Origin: Syntrophomonas palmitatica JCM 14374 | GTDB lineage: Bacteria; Bacillota; Syntrophomonadia; Syntrophomonadales; Syntrophomonadaceae | Direction: 5' to 3' | Assembly: GCF_001311885.1 (NCBI RefSeq) | Contig: NZ_BBCE01000001.1 | Location: forward strand, 62,001-126,000 | DNA: 64,000 nt | Part shown: in pieces, positions 10,562 to 18,600 of the stretch | Layout: each line of letters starts with the position of its first letter | How positions within the stretch are numbered: the stretch's first letter is position 1 | The notes under the pieces: model-generated | Told to the model about the DNA's origin: nothing | Database searches by the model: none | What the model saw: only the letters and a program-made list of their open reading frames with translations | Program-made: the position numbers and the translations under genes

Positions 10562-11014
10562 TTAATCAGCGTCTATTACCACTTCTATATCGGTTTCAAG
10601 TTCTCGTGATGTGAAAACCATTTTTACCTGCCCCTCATTCTCTAATAGTGACAGATAATAAATCCGGTCATCATCACGGGAAGGTATGGCCTTTTTGCTT
10701 AAAGATTCCAAGCTCTTAAAGGGTTCCTGATGATTACGCAAAATATCAGCTGAATTAATATTAAGTTCCTGATACCTTAGTATTATTCCCAAATCATGAG
10801 CCAGATAAATCTGTTCCAAAAGGTATAAAGCCGGGTCGGGGCTTAAGGTCTCAAATAACCGCCGCTCAGCAGCCATTTCTTCAACTACCGTGAATATATA
10901 GTCCTTAATCGCCTGAGGACGGTTTAAATCATTGTAGCTCATAATAACCTGCAGGTGATTGCCGAAATCGTGTCTTAAGCGGCGTACTAACTGCACCACT
11001 TTCTCGTTATCCAC
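10562..11014 (-). CDS. spo0B: Spo0B-like sporulation phosphotransferase
   Basis: Predicted histidine phosphotransfer protein of the sporulation phosphorelay, passing phosphate towards Spo0A. The phosphorylatable histidine sits in the four-helix-bundle motif LRRLRHDFGNHLQVI at residues ~10-24 (the H-D-x-x-N-x-L-Q pattern of Spo0B). The rest is a poorly conserved alpha/beta domain. 150 residues, slightly shorter than Bacillus Spo0B. GTG 11014 is chosen because GGAGG lies seven bases upstream. The position between rpmA and obg matches Bacillus exactly, which is the strongest support for the name; sequence identity by eye is confined to the helix motif. A terminator separates it from rpmA. Confidence 0.78.
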   Translation of the reverse strand: MDNEKVVQLVRRLRHDFGNHLQVIMSYNDLNRPQAIKDYIFTVVEEMAAERRLFETLSPDPALYLLEQIYLAHDLGIILRYQELNINSADILRNHQEPFKSLESLSKKAIPSRDDDRIYYLSLLENEGQVKMVFTSRELETDIEVVIDAD

Positions 11015-11046
11015 GCGAAGTCCTCCTTATGACAATCATGGGGTCC

Positions 11047-11085
11047 AATAAAAATAAGTAGGGAAAGCGGTCACTCTCCCTACTT
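11047..11085 (-). terminator. Rho-independent terminator after rpmA
   Basis: On the minus strand AAGTAGGGA pairs with TCCCTACTT around a 12-base loop and is followed by ATTTTTATT. It ends the rplU-prp-rpmA unit and leaves spo0B to read-through or its own promoter. Confidence 0.75.
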
Positions 11086-11116
11086 ACAATACTGTTTTAA
11101 TGTTTACTGGGGCGCC

Positions 11117-11416
11117 TTACATGGTCGCCGTATTTTCATCCATGGGGTAAACGCTGACCTGCTTTTTATCTTTGCCTTTTCTTTCGAATTTAACCCGGCC
11201 ATCGACTACCGCAAACAAAGTGTCATCGCCGCCGATCATAACGTTGTTACCCGGGTGAATCTTGGTCCCCCGCTGTCTGACCAGGATGTTGCCCGCTCTC
11301 ACTATCTGACCATCGTATCTTTTTACGCCCAGGCGCTTGGATTCACTTTCACGCCCGTTCTTGGAACTGCCAACACCTTTCTTATGGGCAAAAAGCTGTA
11401 AATCAAATCTGAACAT
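11117..11416 (-). CDS. rpmA: 50S ribosomal protein L27, Prp-processed form
   Basis: Large-subunit protein whose N-terminus reaches the peptidyl-transferase centre. 99 residues with the family block [21 protein letters not shown] and [10 protein letters not shown]. It carries the Firmicute-type extension MFRFDLQLF before AHKKG; in this group the protease Prp removes such an extension (family knowledge), here most likely between F9 and A10. Prp is encoded directly upstream. AAGGAGG precedes the ATG. Confidence 0.97.
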   Translation of the reverse strand: MFRFDLQLFAHKKGVGSSKNGRESESKRLGVKRYDGQIVRAGNILVRQRGTKIHPGNNVMIGGDDTLFAVVDGRVKFERKGKDKKQVSVYPMDENTATM

Positions 11417-11420
11417 ATTA

Positions 11421-11750
11421 TCAAGGCCTCCTTATCACAACTCGCAAATAATCACTATATGCTTCCTGCATAGCCAGTAAGCCAGCTTCCATAGTCGACA
11501 ATATCACCTGTGCTTTTTCCCTCTCCGCATCACTCAAAGCCGCGGGAAGCTTGCAGCTTATATAACCTTCGCGAATTACATAATCCATCTGCAGAGAGAT
11601 GTGTTTTGCTAAACCCAGCAAAGCGGTTTGGGTTATAGCTGAAACACCTGCACAATATATATCCTGCCCGTAAGGGCCGCTGCCGGCATGACCTTCCACG
11701 TTAAAGGACTCAATTACATCATCCCGGTAATCCAAGGTTATCTTAATCAT
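11421..11750 (-). CDS. prp: Ribosomal-processing cysteine protease Prp
   Basis: Cysteine protease that trims the N-terminus of L27 in Firmicutes and relatives. 109 residues. The catalytic pair is visible: His in [20 protein letters not shown] (~residue 21) and Cys thirteen residues later (~34). It is encoded between its two ribosomal neighbours rplU and rpmA, with 4 bases to rpmA and 12 to rplU, an operon arrangement that fits its single known substrate. Confidence 0.94.
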   Translation of the reverse strand: MIKITLDYRDDVIESFNVEGHAGSGPYGQDIYCAGVSAITQTALLGLAKHISLQMDYVIREGYISCKLPAALSDAEREKAQVILSTMEAGLLAMQEAYSDYLRVVIRRP

Positions 11751-11762
11751 GTTTTTATTGTC

Positions 11763-12077
11763 TTATGCCCCGATCTTAACTATCTTGATTCGGGTAAATG
11801 GTTGGCGGTGACCCTGTTTGCGGCGGTAATTCTTACGTCTCTTATATTTGTAGACGATAATCTTTTTGGCCCGCCCCTGGGCCAGAACTTCAGCTTCTAC
11901 CTGAACCCCGCTCAAGAGGGGAGTTCCTACTTTTACGCCGCCGTTTTCATCGTTAATCATGAGTACTTTGTCCAGTATCAGCTTGTCTCCGGGTTCCAGC
12001 GCAAGCTTTTCCACCTGCAGAATCATACCTTCATAAACCTTGTACTGTTTGCCACCTGTTTCAATTACAGCATACAC
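11763..12077 (-). CDS. rplU: 50S ribosomal protein L21
   Basis: Binds 23S rRNA in the large subunit. 104 residues, full length: [16 protein letters not shown] at the N-terminus, then [11 protein letters not shown], and the basic C-terminal block [23 protein letters not shown]. The start is GTG 12077, with GGAGGTG ten bases upstream. First gene of rplU-prp-rpmA; the leader upstream carries a strong hairpin and a promoter. Confidence 0.97.
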   Translation of the reverse strand: MYAVIETGGKQYKVYEGMILQVEKLALEPGDKLILDKVLMINDENGGVKVGTPLLSGVQVEAEVLAQGRAKKIIVYKYKRRKNYRRKQGHRQPFTRIKIVKIGA

Positions 12078-12212
12078 GAGTTAGAAACACCTCCACGTTT
12101 TTTAGACTCGCCAGTTGCAAGGCAGGCTTTTAGCCATTTAGGAGCCCGAACTGAGCGGTTGCAAAAACATGCAACCAAATTAGACCTTAACATAAAATAG
12201 TTTTCAAGTCAA
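12078..12212 (-). promoter_or_regulatory. rplU promoter and structured leader
   Basis: Minus-strand promoter TTGACT (12207-12212), 17 bases, TAAGGT (12184-12189). The transcribed leader has a perfect hairpin, GGTTGCA paired with TGCAACC, at 12157-12176. The rest of the ~100-base leader contains further short complementary blocks (for example GTTGCAA again near 12115). Firmicutes often have an L21 autoregulatory leader here; I infer, but cannot prove, that this is one. Confidence 0.5.
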
Positions 12213-12221
12213 GTTAGACGG

Positions 12222-13652
12222 TTATTCGCCCTCACCATAAATGTTGTACTCAGTTAAACTCATGTCGGGATTGGGCGTCAACTTAACTTTCTTATTTATC
12301 CGCCTGGTTATATACTCTAAATTCTTTTCATCATTGCTGACATATTGCAGAAGCTGGGGATGGGCTTCGCAAACCACCGCCGGATTTTCTAAATAGCCCA
12401 TATTGGCCAGCTTGCGTTTCAATTCGCAGGCCAGGGCAAACATGTTAATGGTGCGCCCGCGCCCGTTGCAATAGCTGCAATCATCAGTAAAAAACTCTGA
12501 AACCCCGTAGCGGGATTTTTTACGGGTCATTTCCAAGAATCCCAAACCAGTCATGCCTATAATGCGGGTATGGGCCTTATCCCGCGCCACTTCGCGTTTA
12601 AAGATATTCAAGACCGTTTCCTCATTATGCTTGTCTTTCATATCTATAAAATCTATAAGGATAATCCCCCCCAAACTGCGCAAACGTAACTGCCGAGGGA
12701 TTTCAACTGCTGCTTCAACATTTATGCTGAATATAGTTTCTTCAAAATTGTCCTTTCCCGTATATTTGCCGCTGTTAACATCGATAACCGTCATGGCTTC
12801 GGTTTCATCTATAATGAGATAGCCGCCGTTTTTCAGCCACACCTTGCGTTTCAGGGTACGGCGAATGTCCTTTTCCAGACCATACTTTTCAAACAGATCT
12901 CCCTCTTCGAACTGCACCGTGAAATTCAACGGTACTTTCTTCTTCTCCATGTAGTTACTTATCTTATCTTTTAAGCGATGGTTATTAATGATTACCCGCC
13001 TGGTTTCCGGGTCCAAATAGTCACGCAGAGTGCGTTCCAGGACATCAATGTCCTCATAGATCAAACTGGGCGCCCGCGCCTTGTCATAATCGGTCTTGAT
13101 TTCCTCCCAGACCTTCAGCAATTCATCCAGTTCAGCCAGGATATCGTTGTCATCAGCCTCCCCGCAGGCGGTGCGTAATATCATGCCGATATCCTGGGTC
13201 TTTTTAGCTTCCAGCATTTTTTTCAGGTAATCCCGACGTTCATTGCAGGTTAAGCGGCGGGATATCGATATTTCGCGTTGGTGAGGAAGAAGAACCAGAA
13301 AATGTCCTGGTATGGTCAAATGCCCGGTAACCCGTGCACCCTTTTCTGAAAAGGCTTCTTTTTTTACCTGTACCATGAGGTCTTGACCCCGCTTCAGAGA
13401 ATCAAAGACCTGCACACCCTTCTTTGTGCCGGGTAAGACCACATCACCGGCATAAAGGAAGGCGTTCTTGCTAAGCCCAATATCAACAAAAGCACAGGAT
13501 AACCCGGGCAATATGTCCTTAACCTTGGCTTTGTAGATGTTGCCTACACTTTCATCCTGGTCAGCCCAGAAAACCTCAACCAGGCGGCCATCTTCCACAA
13601 TAGCCACCCGATACTCCCAGGGATATATTTCTGCAATAATTTCTCTTTCCAC
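12222..13652 (-). CDS. rng: Ribonuclease E/G family protein
   Basis: Endoribonuclease of the RNase G type, acting in rRNA maturation and mRNA decay. 476 residues, the RNase G length without the long RNase E tail. The S1-like RNA-binding domain is N-terminal (GNIYKAKVKDILPGLSCAFVDIG at ~residues 37-59). The DNase I-like catalytic centre has MTVIDVNSGKYTG (~285) and the Mg-binding IILIDFIDMKD (~332). The zinc-link CxxC is CSYCNGRGR (~395). GTG 13652 directly follows the stop of the upstream gene, so the two are coupled. The gene ends ten bases before the rplU promoter. Confidence 0.95.
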   Translation of the reverse strand: MEREIIAEIYPWEYRVAIVEDGRLVEVFWADQDESVGNIYKAKVKDILPGLSCAFVDIGLSKNAFLYAGDVVLPGTKKGVQVFDSLKRGQDLMVQVKKEAFSEKGARVTGHLTIPGHFLVLLPHQREISISRRLTCNERRDYLKKMLEAKKTQDIGMILRTACGEADDNDILAELDELLKVWEEIKTDYDKARAPSLIYEDIDVLERTLRDYLDPETRRVIINNHRLKDKISNYMEKKKVPLNFTVQFEEGDLFEKYGLEKDIRRTLKRKVWLKNGGYLIIDETEAMTVIDVNSGKYTGKDNFEETIFSINVEAAVEIPRQLRLRSLGGIILIDFIDMKDKHNEETVLNIFKREVARDKAHTRIIGMTGLGFLEMTRKKSRYGVSEFFTDDCSYCNGRGRTINMFALACELKRKLANMGYLENPAVVCEAHPQLLQYVSNDEKNLEYITRRINKKVKLTPNPDMSLTEYNIYGEGE

Positions 13653-14333
13653 TTATCTCACCTTATCGAGGGGAGAATAAAATAATTCGTCCTGCCGTAT
13701 ATAGCTGCCGCTCCGGTACATGTCTATTATATCCCGTTTCTCAATTCCGTTTTGCGCAAGCATTTCAGCTAATTCATCGTAACGGATATTAACAGGATCT
13801 CCGGCTGCAGCCCATATTTCCATAATAGCAAAATCCCGCGCTGGCTTCACGAATATTTTATAAATTCCTGGTCTTAAGTCCTTAATCGTATCTTTTTTTT
13901 TGCCCCGGCTGGCCGCCATCAGACTCGTTTGATTCATTAAATGTTCGGAAAGCTTGTCCAGTCCGGCAGCTGAATGCTTTATATGATAAACGTATGAGGC
14001 GCAGTTTATGGTTTTCATTAAAGCCGGAGTATTTAAATCAATCGGCCGGGCATCATTTACCGCCATAGCCGATGGCAGAACTCTGTTGACGCTTGTTATA
14101 AAATCCCGGCTGTCCATGTCCTCTTTTAACTTGAGGTCAAAATATTCCCTCTGGCCCCAGAGGCCTACCGGCAACACGGTACCCATGGATAAAAGCAAAT
14201 GCGGGTTAAACCCTTCGCTCAAGGCATATGGTATCTGTGCCCTTCGCAAAGCCCGTTCCATCAGGCGCATCATATCCAAATTGGAGAGGAATTTCAGCTC
14301 AGGTCCTACATAATATTCAACTCGCAAAATCAT
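13653..14333 (-). CDS. DUF2344 (TIGR03936) radical-SAM-associated protein
   Basis: Family of unknown biochemical role that almost always follows a TIGR03960 radical SAM gene, as here. The N-terminal family signature is readable: LRVEYYVGPELKFLSNLDMMR, then RRAQIPYALSEGFNPHLLLSMGTVLPVG. ATG 14333 is preferred to a GTG nine bases upstream because AGGGTG lies six bases before it. About 226 residues. Directly followed by rng, suggesting an RNA-linked role by context only. Confidence 0.88.
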   Translation of the reverse strand: MILRVEYYVGPELKFLSNLDMMRLMERALRRAQIPYALSEGFNPHLLLSMGTVLPVGLWGQREYFDLKLKEDMDSRDFITSVNRVLPSAMAVNDARPIDLNTPALMKTINCASYVYHIKHSAAGLDKLSEHLMNQTSLMAASRGKKKDTIKDLRPGIYKIFVKPARDFAIMEIWAAAGDPVNIRYDELAEMLAQNGIEKRDIIDMYRSGSYIRQDELFYSPLDKVR

Positions 14334-14360
14334 TAGCAACACCCTAAAAAATTTTTATAC

Positions 14361-14390
14361 AGCCACTGATTTACACAGATTAACACTGAC
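14361..14390 (-). repeat. Dispersed repeat copy, minus orientation
   Basis: AGCCACTGATTTACACAGAT and TAACACTGAC form two tandem units of the family, in the 213-base gap between the TIGR03960 gene and its DUF2344 partner. Confidence 0.6.
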
Positions 14391-14513
14391 CTGCCCGCCT
14401 TGCCTTCCTGACTTGGACAAAGCGTTATGTTAGCTTAAGTCAAGTGTGAACGTTGAATAACTTTATTAATACTCCAGGGTATATCATTTAATTTTGTCGT
14501 AATTATAACAGTA

Positions 14514-14583
14514 ATAATCTGTGAAAATCCGTATTCATCTGTGGCTAAGCGGTTCTTATTCCGCGTATGTCCGCGTCGATTCG
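14514..14583 (+). repeat. Dispersed repeat copy running into a coding end
   Basis: Tandem units TAATCTGTGAAAATCCG, TATTCATCTGTGGCTA and CCGCGTATGTCCGCG. The last unit encodes the final residues (ESTRTYAE) of the TIGR03960 protein on the minus strand, so the repeat reaches into the gene's 3' end. Confidence 0.6.
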
Positions 14584-16418
14584 TTCCTTCCTTCTTTAAT
14601 ATCCAAATCAACTTCTAAATGCGGGCAGACCCCGCAGCCGGTACACCCTTCCTGGCGGCAGTCCGCTGTCAGGGCTGCTTCACGGGCCTTCTCGGCTTCC
14701 CGCCATAAGAAGGCTCTGCTGATACCGGTGTCAATAAAGTCCCAGGGAAAGATTTCTTCCCGCATTCTGGGCCGAGTGGTATAAAAACCGGGATCAATGC
14801 CACAGTCTTGGAAAGCTTCCCGCCAGGTTTCATAATGAAAGAAATCGCTCCAGCCATCAAACTTGCAGCCCTGTCGCCAGGCGCGATGGATAACTGACCC
14901 CAGGCGGCGGTCGCCGCGCGCGAAAACCCCCTCCAGGTAACTGGTCTGGCTGTCATGAAAACTCAATTTTATATTTTTTCTTCTCACCCGGTTAATATAT
15001 CGCCGCTTATTCTCAAGCTCCTCCAGGCTGTTCATGGCCTGCCATTGAAAAGCGGTATGGGCTTTAGGCACAAAACAGGCCAGGCTGGCCCTGATCTCAA
15101 CGGGACGGCGAGAGCTGCGGTCACCAACACTTTTGACCTGCTGCAGCAAGGCCAGGATGCCATCCAGGTCTTCTTCAGTCTCAAAGGGCAATCCGAACAT
15201 AAAATAGAGTTTAAGCGCAAGCCAGCCTGATTTAAAGGCAGCCTGGGCAGCCTGCAGCATTTGTTCTTCACTGACGTTTTTATTGATAATATCACGCATA
15301 CGCTGACTGCCTGCCTCGGGCGCCAGGGTGAGCGTGGTTTTGCGTACCTTCTGCACTTCATTGGCCAATTCTATAGAAAAAGCATCCACCCTTAAGGAAG
15401 GCAGTGAAACCCCAATCCCTTTATCCCCATATGCGGAAACCAAATCCCGCACCAGGCAATTCACACCCGAATAATCCAGGGTACTTAGAGACGCCAGGGA
15501 TATTTCCTCATAACCTGTATTCTTAAGCTGCCCGGCAGCCTGCCTGAGCAGGGTTTCCCTGCTTCTTTCCCGCAGCGGACGATAGACCATCCCGGCATGG
15601 CAGAAGCGGCAGCCTCTCTGGCATCCCCGCATAACTTCAAGCACAGCGCGGTCATGAACAATGTTCATATAAGGTACGATAGGCTTGTCCGGAAAATAAG
15701 CCGTATCAAGGTTGGCAACCACCCGTTTGCGAACCCTTTCCGGAACACCTTTGCCGACAGGACGCATTGATTTTATGGTATAATCCGGGTTATATTCCAC
15801 CACATAGAGTGACGGCACATAGATTCCGGGGATAGCCGCCAGCTTCAGGAGGGTTTCTGTTTTTTGAAGCTCTCGGTTTTCATGCAGACAATCCAATACT
15901 TCCAACAAGACTTCTTCCCCGTCTCCGATAAGGAAGAAGTCAAAAAAATCCGCGTAGGGTTCAGGATTAAAAACCACCGGACCTCCGCCCATCACCAGGG
16001 GATGACCATCATTCCGTTCGCAAGCCCACAAAGGTATTCCGGCCAGGTCCAACATATTTAAAATATTGGTGGCGGACAGTTCATATTGCAGAGAAAAACC
16101 GATTACATCAAAATCATTTAAAGGTCGAAAGGATTCCAGAGAAAACAGTGGTATGCCTTCCTCCCGCATTACAGCCTCCATATCCGGCCAGGGCGCAAAG
16201 GATCTTTCCATAAGATGCGCGCTTTTCTCATTTACCAGTCCATAAAGAATCCGTCCTCCGATATGGGACATCCCCACTTCGTAAACATCGGGAAAGGCAA
16301 AGACCATTTTAACCCGGGCTTCCTGCCAGTCCTTCTTAATCATGTTCACTTCCCCGCCCGTATAACGGGCCGGTTTGGAAACCCGAGGCAGTATATCGTT
16401 AAACAAGCGTTCCTGCAT
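14556..16418 (-). CDS. TIGR03960 B12-binding/radical SAM protein
   Basis: Radical SAM enzyme with an N-terminal B12-binding-like domain; the substrate is unknown. 620 residues. The N-terminal domain reads VFAFPDVYEVGMSHIGGRIL and MGGGPVVFNPEPYADFFDFF. The [4Fe-4S] motif CxxxCxxC is VMRGCQRGCRFCHAG near residue 270. A C-terminal CTGCGVCPH suggests a second metal site. GGGAGG lies five bases before ATG 16418. Partner of the downstream DUF2344 gene; in other genomes the two are often fused or adjacent. The last residues are encoded by a repeat copy. Confidence 0.9.
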   Translation of the reverse strand: MQERLFNDILPRVSKPARYTGGEVNMIKKDWQEARVKMVFAFPDVYEVGMSHIGGRILYGLVNEKSAHLMERSFAPWPDMEAVMREEGIPLFSLESFRPLNDFDVIGFSLQYELSATNILNMLDLAGIPLWACERNDGHPLVMGGGPVVFNPEPYADFFDFFLIGDGEEVLLEVLDCLHENRELQKTETLLKLAAIPGIYVPSLYVVEYNPDYTIKSMRPVGKGVPERVRKRVVANLDTAYFPDKPIVPYMNIVHDRAVLEVMRGCQRGCRFCHAGMVYRPLRERSRETLLRQAAGQLKNTGYEEISLASLSTLDYSGVNCLVRDLVSAYGDKGIGVSLPSLRVDAFSIELANEVQKVRKTTLTLAPEAGSQRMRDIINKNVSEEQMLQAAQAAFKSGWLALKLYFMFGLPFETEEDLDGILALLQQVKSVGDRSSRRPVEIRASLACFVPKAHTAFQWQAMNSLEELENKRRYINRVRRKNIKLSFHDSQTSYLEGVFARGDRRLGSVIHRAWRQGCKFDGWSDFFHYETWREAFQDCGIDPGFYTTRPRMREEIFPWDFIDTGISRAFLWREAEKAREAALTADCRQEGCTGCGVCPHLEVDLDIKEGRNESTRTYAE

Positions 16419-16459
16419 AAAATCCTCCCAATAGACGCTAAATTACATACGTCATACCA

Positions 16460-16918
16460 TTAAAACTTTAAATAGTTTAAGTAAAATATCGCTTTCTTAA
16501 TAAAATCAGCTAGAAGATAGTATGCCAGGGCAGCGAGAGATGGCAGAGCAAATGCCAGTATTACCAACCACCGGCCCATCGGACGCAGGGAACTTAATAA
16601 ACCGGGACCGGAGTCGTCCTCTCCCGGCAAATATTCTTTATAGGCAAAGCTCTCCGAACTATCCGGGATGTTATCAAACAACAAACTCCGAGCCTTTTCC
16701 TGGGCTTCTGCCGGTACATACAAATCCCAGCCGTACAAAGGCTGGCCTGTATATATATCCATGACCGCCCCGCTGCCTTTGCTCTTTTTCAAAACCGGAA
16801 TACCCTCAGATTTCAACCTGGATTCTATCATTCCAGCCTCTGGAGCAGTGTATATATTGAGCAGGAAAGACCACCCGTTACTATTATTTTTAGGCATTTT
16901 ACCCCCAAAACGTTTCAT
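16460..16918 (-). CDS. DUF2007-type signal-transduction/membrane protein
   Basis: Small protein with an N-terminal DUF2007-like fold (IYTAPEAGMIESRLKSEGIPVL, GWDLYVPAEAQEKARSLL) and one C-terminal membrane segment (WLVILAFALPSLAALAYYLL). The start is unclear. The frame is open from a TTG at 16975, which would add a WLCDNCGRIM zinc-ribbon-like stretch; I chose ATG 16918 with AGGG six bases upstream. Function unknown; a soluble sensor-like domain tethered to the inner face of the membrane is inferred from layout. Confidence 0.7.
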   Translation of the reverse strand: MKRFGGKMPKNNSNGWSFLLNIYTAPEAGMIESRLKSEGIPVLKKSKGSGAVMDIYTGQPLYGWDLYVPAEAQEKARSLLFDNIPDSSESFAYKEYLPGEDDSGPGLLSSLRPMGRWLVILAFALPSLAALAYYLLADFIKKAIFYLNYLKF

Positions 16919-16976
16919 AATATCCCTAGCCATAATTCTTCCGCAATTATCGCATAACCATTTATGATCATGCAAA

Positions 16977-17852
16977 TTATGGCTTATTATCCTGGCAACA
17001 GTCAGCCAAATTAGCCTGCGGACCTTTACTTAACAAAGTCTCAATCAGCCGTGCCTCACCCAGCATATCAATAACCCGGTCATCACGATCCAAAAGCACA
17101 ACCATCAGATAGTAAGAAGCCTGGCTCTGGGCCAAAATTTTTTTTACCGGAGTTTCTGGGTAGCTGGCCAGATGCCTGGCGGGCAAAAAGCCCTTATGGC
17201 AAGCTCCGCCTTTTTATGTACCAGGTAACGCATGAAAAAGTAAACTAAAAATTTTGTTCCCGGCGGGCAGCCCAGAATAAAAAACCCCTATAACTATATA
17301 GTTAGCCCCGATTAAATCCCCAACCGACAGATATATGCCATAGACAGTCAAAGCTGCTGCCGTCAGTAGTCCCAGACGAGCCGAGGTCTGCGTGGCTTTT
17401 TTGTAACCCTGCCTAACTGACAAGACAGCCCGCAAAATCCGCCCTCCGTCCAAGGGTAAGGCAGGCAGGAGATTAAACAATCCCAATAACAGATTTATAT
17501 TAAACAAGAGTCTCCCATAGGGAGCAAAATATAATACGGGCAGAAAATAAAAAAGCCCTGCCAGGCTAAGACTGACCAGCGGCCCCGCCAGGGCTATATA
17601 TATTTCATTTTCCGGTTCCAGGCCGGTAAAATCTTCGATACGCGCCTGGCCGCCAAAAGGCAGCAGTTCTATTTCTGTTATACGGATACGGGAAAAAACA
17701 GCCACCAGGGTATGTGCCATTTCATGCATCATCAAGGAAACCGTAATGCTTAAAACCTCCCATCCCATTCCCAGGTAGACATAGATGCCTGCTAAGAGCA
17801 GAAAAAGGAGGTTTATCTTAATTACTATTCCCGCGACTTTTCCCAGTTTCAT
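16977..17852 (-). CDS. spoIVFB: SpoIVFB-like M50 intramembrane protease (indels)
   Basis: Site-2-protease-type zinc metalloprotease that cleaves pro-sigma-K in the mother-cell/forespore membrane. Multiple membrane segments; the zinc motif HEMAH (HExxH) is in VSLMMHEMAHTLVAVFSR (~residue 45) and the third ligand in LLPALPLDGGRILRA (~125). The frame ends at 17214, but downstream bases in other frames read WAARREQNF, then FMRYLVHKKAELAIR, then FLPARHLASYPETPVKK: the known linker and C-terminal CBS-like domain, ending at 16977. At least two homopolymer indels lie between 17187 and 17285. Its ATG overlaps the stop of the SpoIVFA-like gene, its expected regulatory partner. Confidence 0.85.
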
Positions 17853-18429
17853 TAGTCCTGAAAAAGGCTGTTAGGATTCAACGGTCCTTGTTGATTTTCC
17901 ATTTCCAGATAGAGTTTTTGACTGCTTTTACCCAATACTTTTTGGCGGTCAAGCACCTCATTTTTTTTAACCAGCACTTCTTTCAGCCCTCCATAAGAAG
18001 AAATCACCCCATCCTGGTGCAAGACCTTTACCCTGCGGCCTTCAGCATCATCCGTTATATCGAGTATTTTTCCGCCCATTACAGGTTTTACCAAAGTGTT
18101 TTCCCGCACCCTGCAGTCACGCCCGGAGAAAACTCCTGTTTTTTATCCTCCCGGTTCCAATACCAACCATAATAACGTTCAATTTTAATATACTTGCATG
18201 GAACCTGTAAAACTGCGGTTCCCGATGTGGGTACACCCTGTCCTTTCCCATTATCCCAAAGGTTATCAATATAGGCAGTCATTTTATCTTCAAAGCCATA
18301 GTCCTTTAATATATACTGCAGAACAGGTTTAACCACTTGCTGGCTTTCGTTGTTAGCCTGCACACTTAGTCCTGCCAGGGTTACAATTACAATAACCAGC
18401 AGCAGGCGGATCTTGAAACTGCCCAGCAT
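17852..18429 (-). CDS. spoIVFA: SpoIVFA-like degenerate M23 protein (one indel)
   Basis: Likely partner and inhibitor of the SpoIVFB protease. It has an N-terminal signal/anchor segment (RLLLVIVIVTLAGLSVQA), a middle region, and a C-terminal LytM/M23 fold (KPVMGGKILDI, VLHQDGVISSYGGL). Where active M23 enzymes have an HxH zinc motif this protein has LYLEM, so it is probably non-catalytic, as in SpoIVFA. One base too many in a G run at ~18108-18115 splits it; repair joins EFSPGVTAG to RENTLVKPV. ATG 18429 with GAGGTG six bases upstream is preferred over GTG 18438. Confidence 0.8.
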
Positions 18430-18544
18430 ATTTATCACCTCAACTCTCTTTCAATAATGGACATCCCTAACTGGTAAAATATATAAATCCCATATAAAAT
18501 ATATTCCTTATACAATATCTAATATCCGCAATAAGTTTTTGTAT

Positions 18545-18573
18545 TTGATTATCTATTGTTGTAATATTAATAT
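18545..18573 (+). promoter_or_regulatory. Predicted sigma-A promoter of the NMO-like gene
   Basis: TTGATT (18545-18550), 17 bases, TAATAT (18568-18573), about 28 bases before the start codon. The -10 region lies in the palindrome TAATATTAATATTA. Confidence 0.5.
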
Positions 18574-18600
18574 TAGAAACTTTTACGGGGAGGCAGGAAT

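Noticed and set aside
16977-17186. Separate small gene of ~69 codons
   Set aside because: Its text (FLPARHLASYPETPVKK...) continues the SpoIVFB C-terminal domain through the neighbouring frame, so it is the 3' end of the protease gene.
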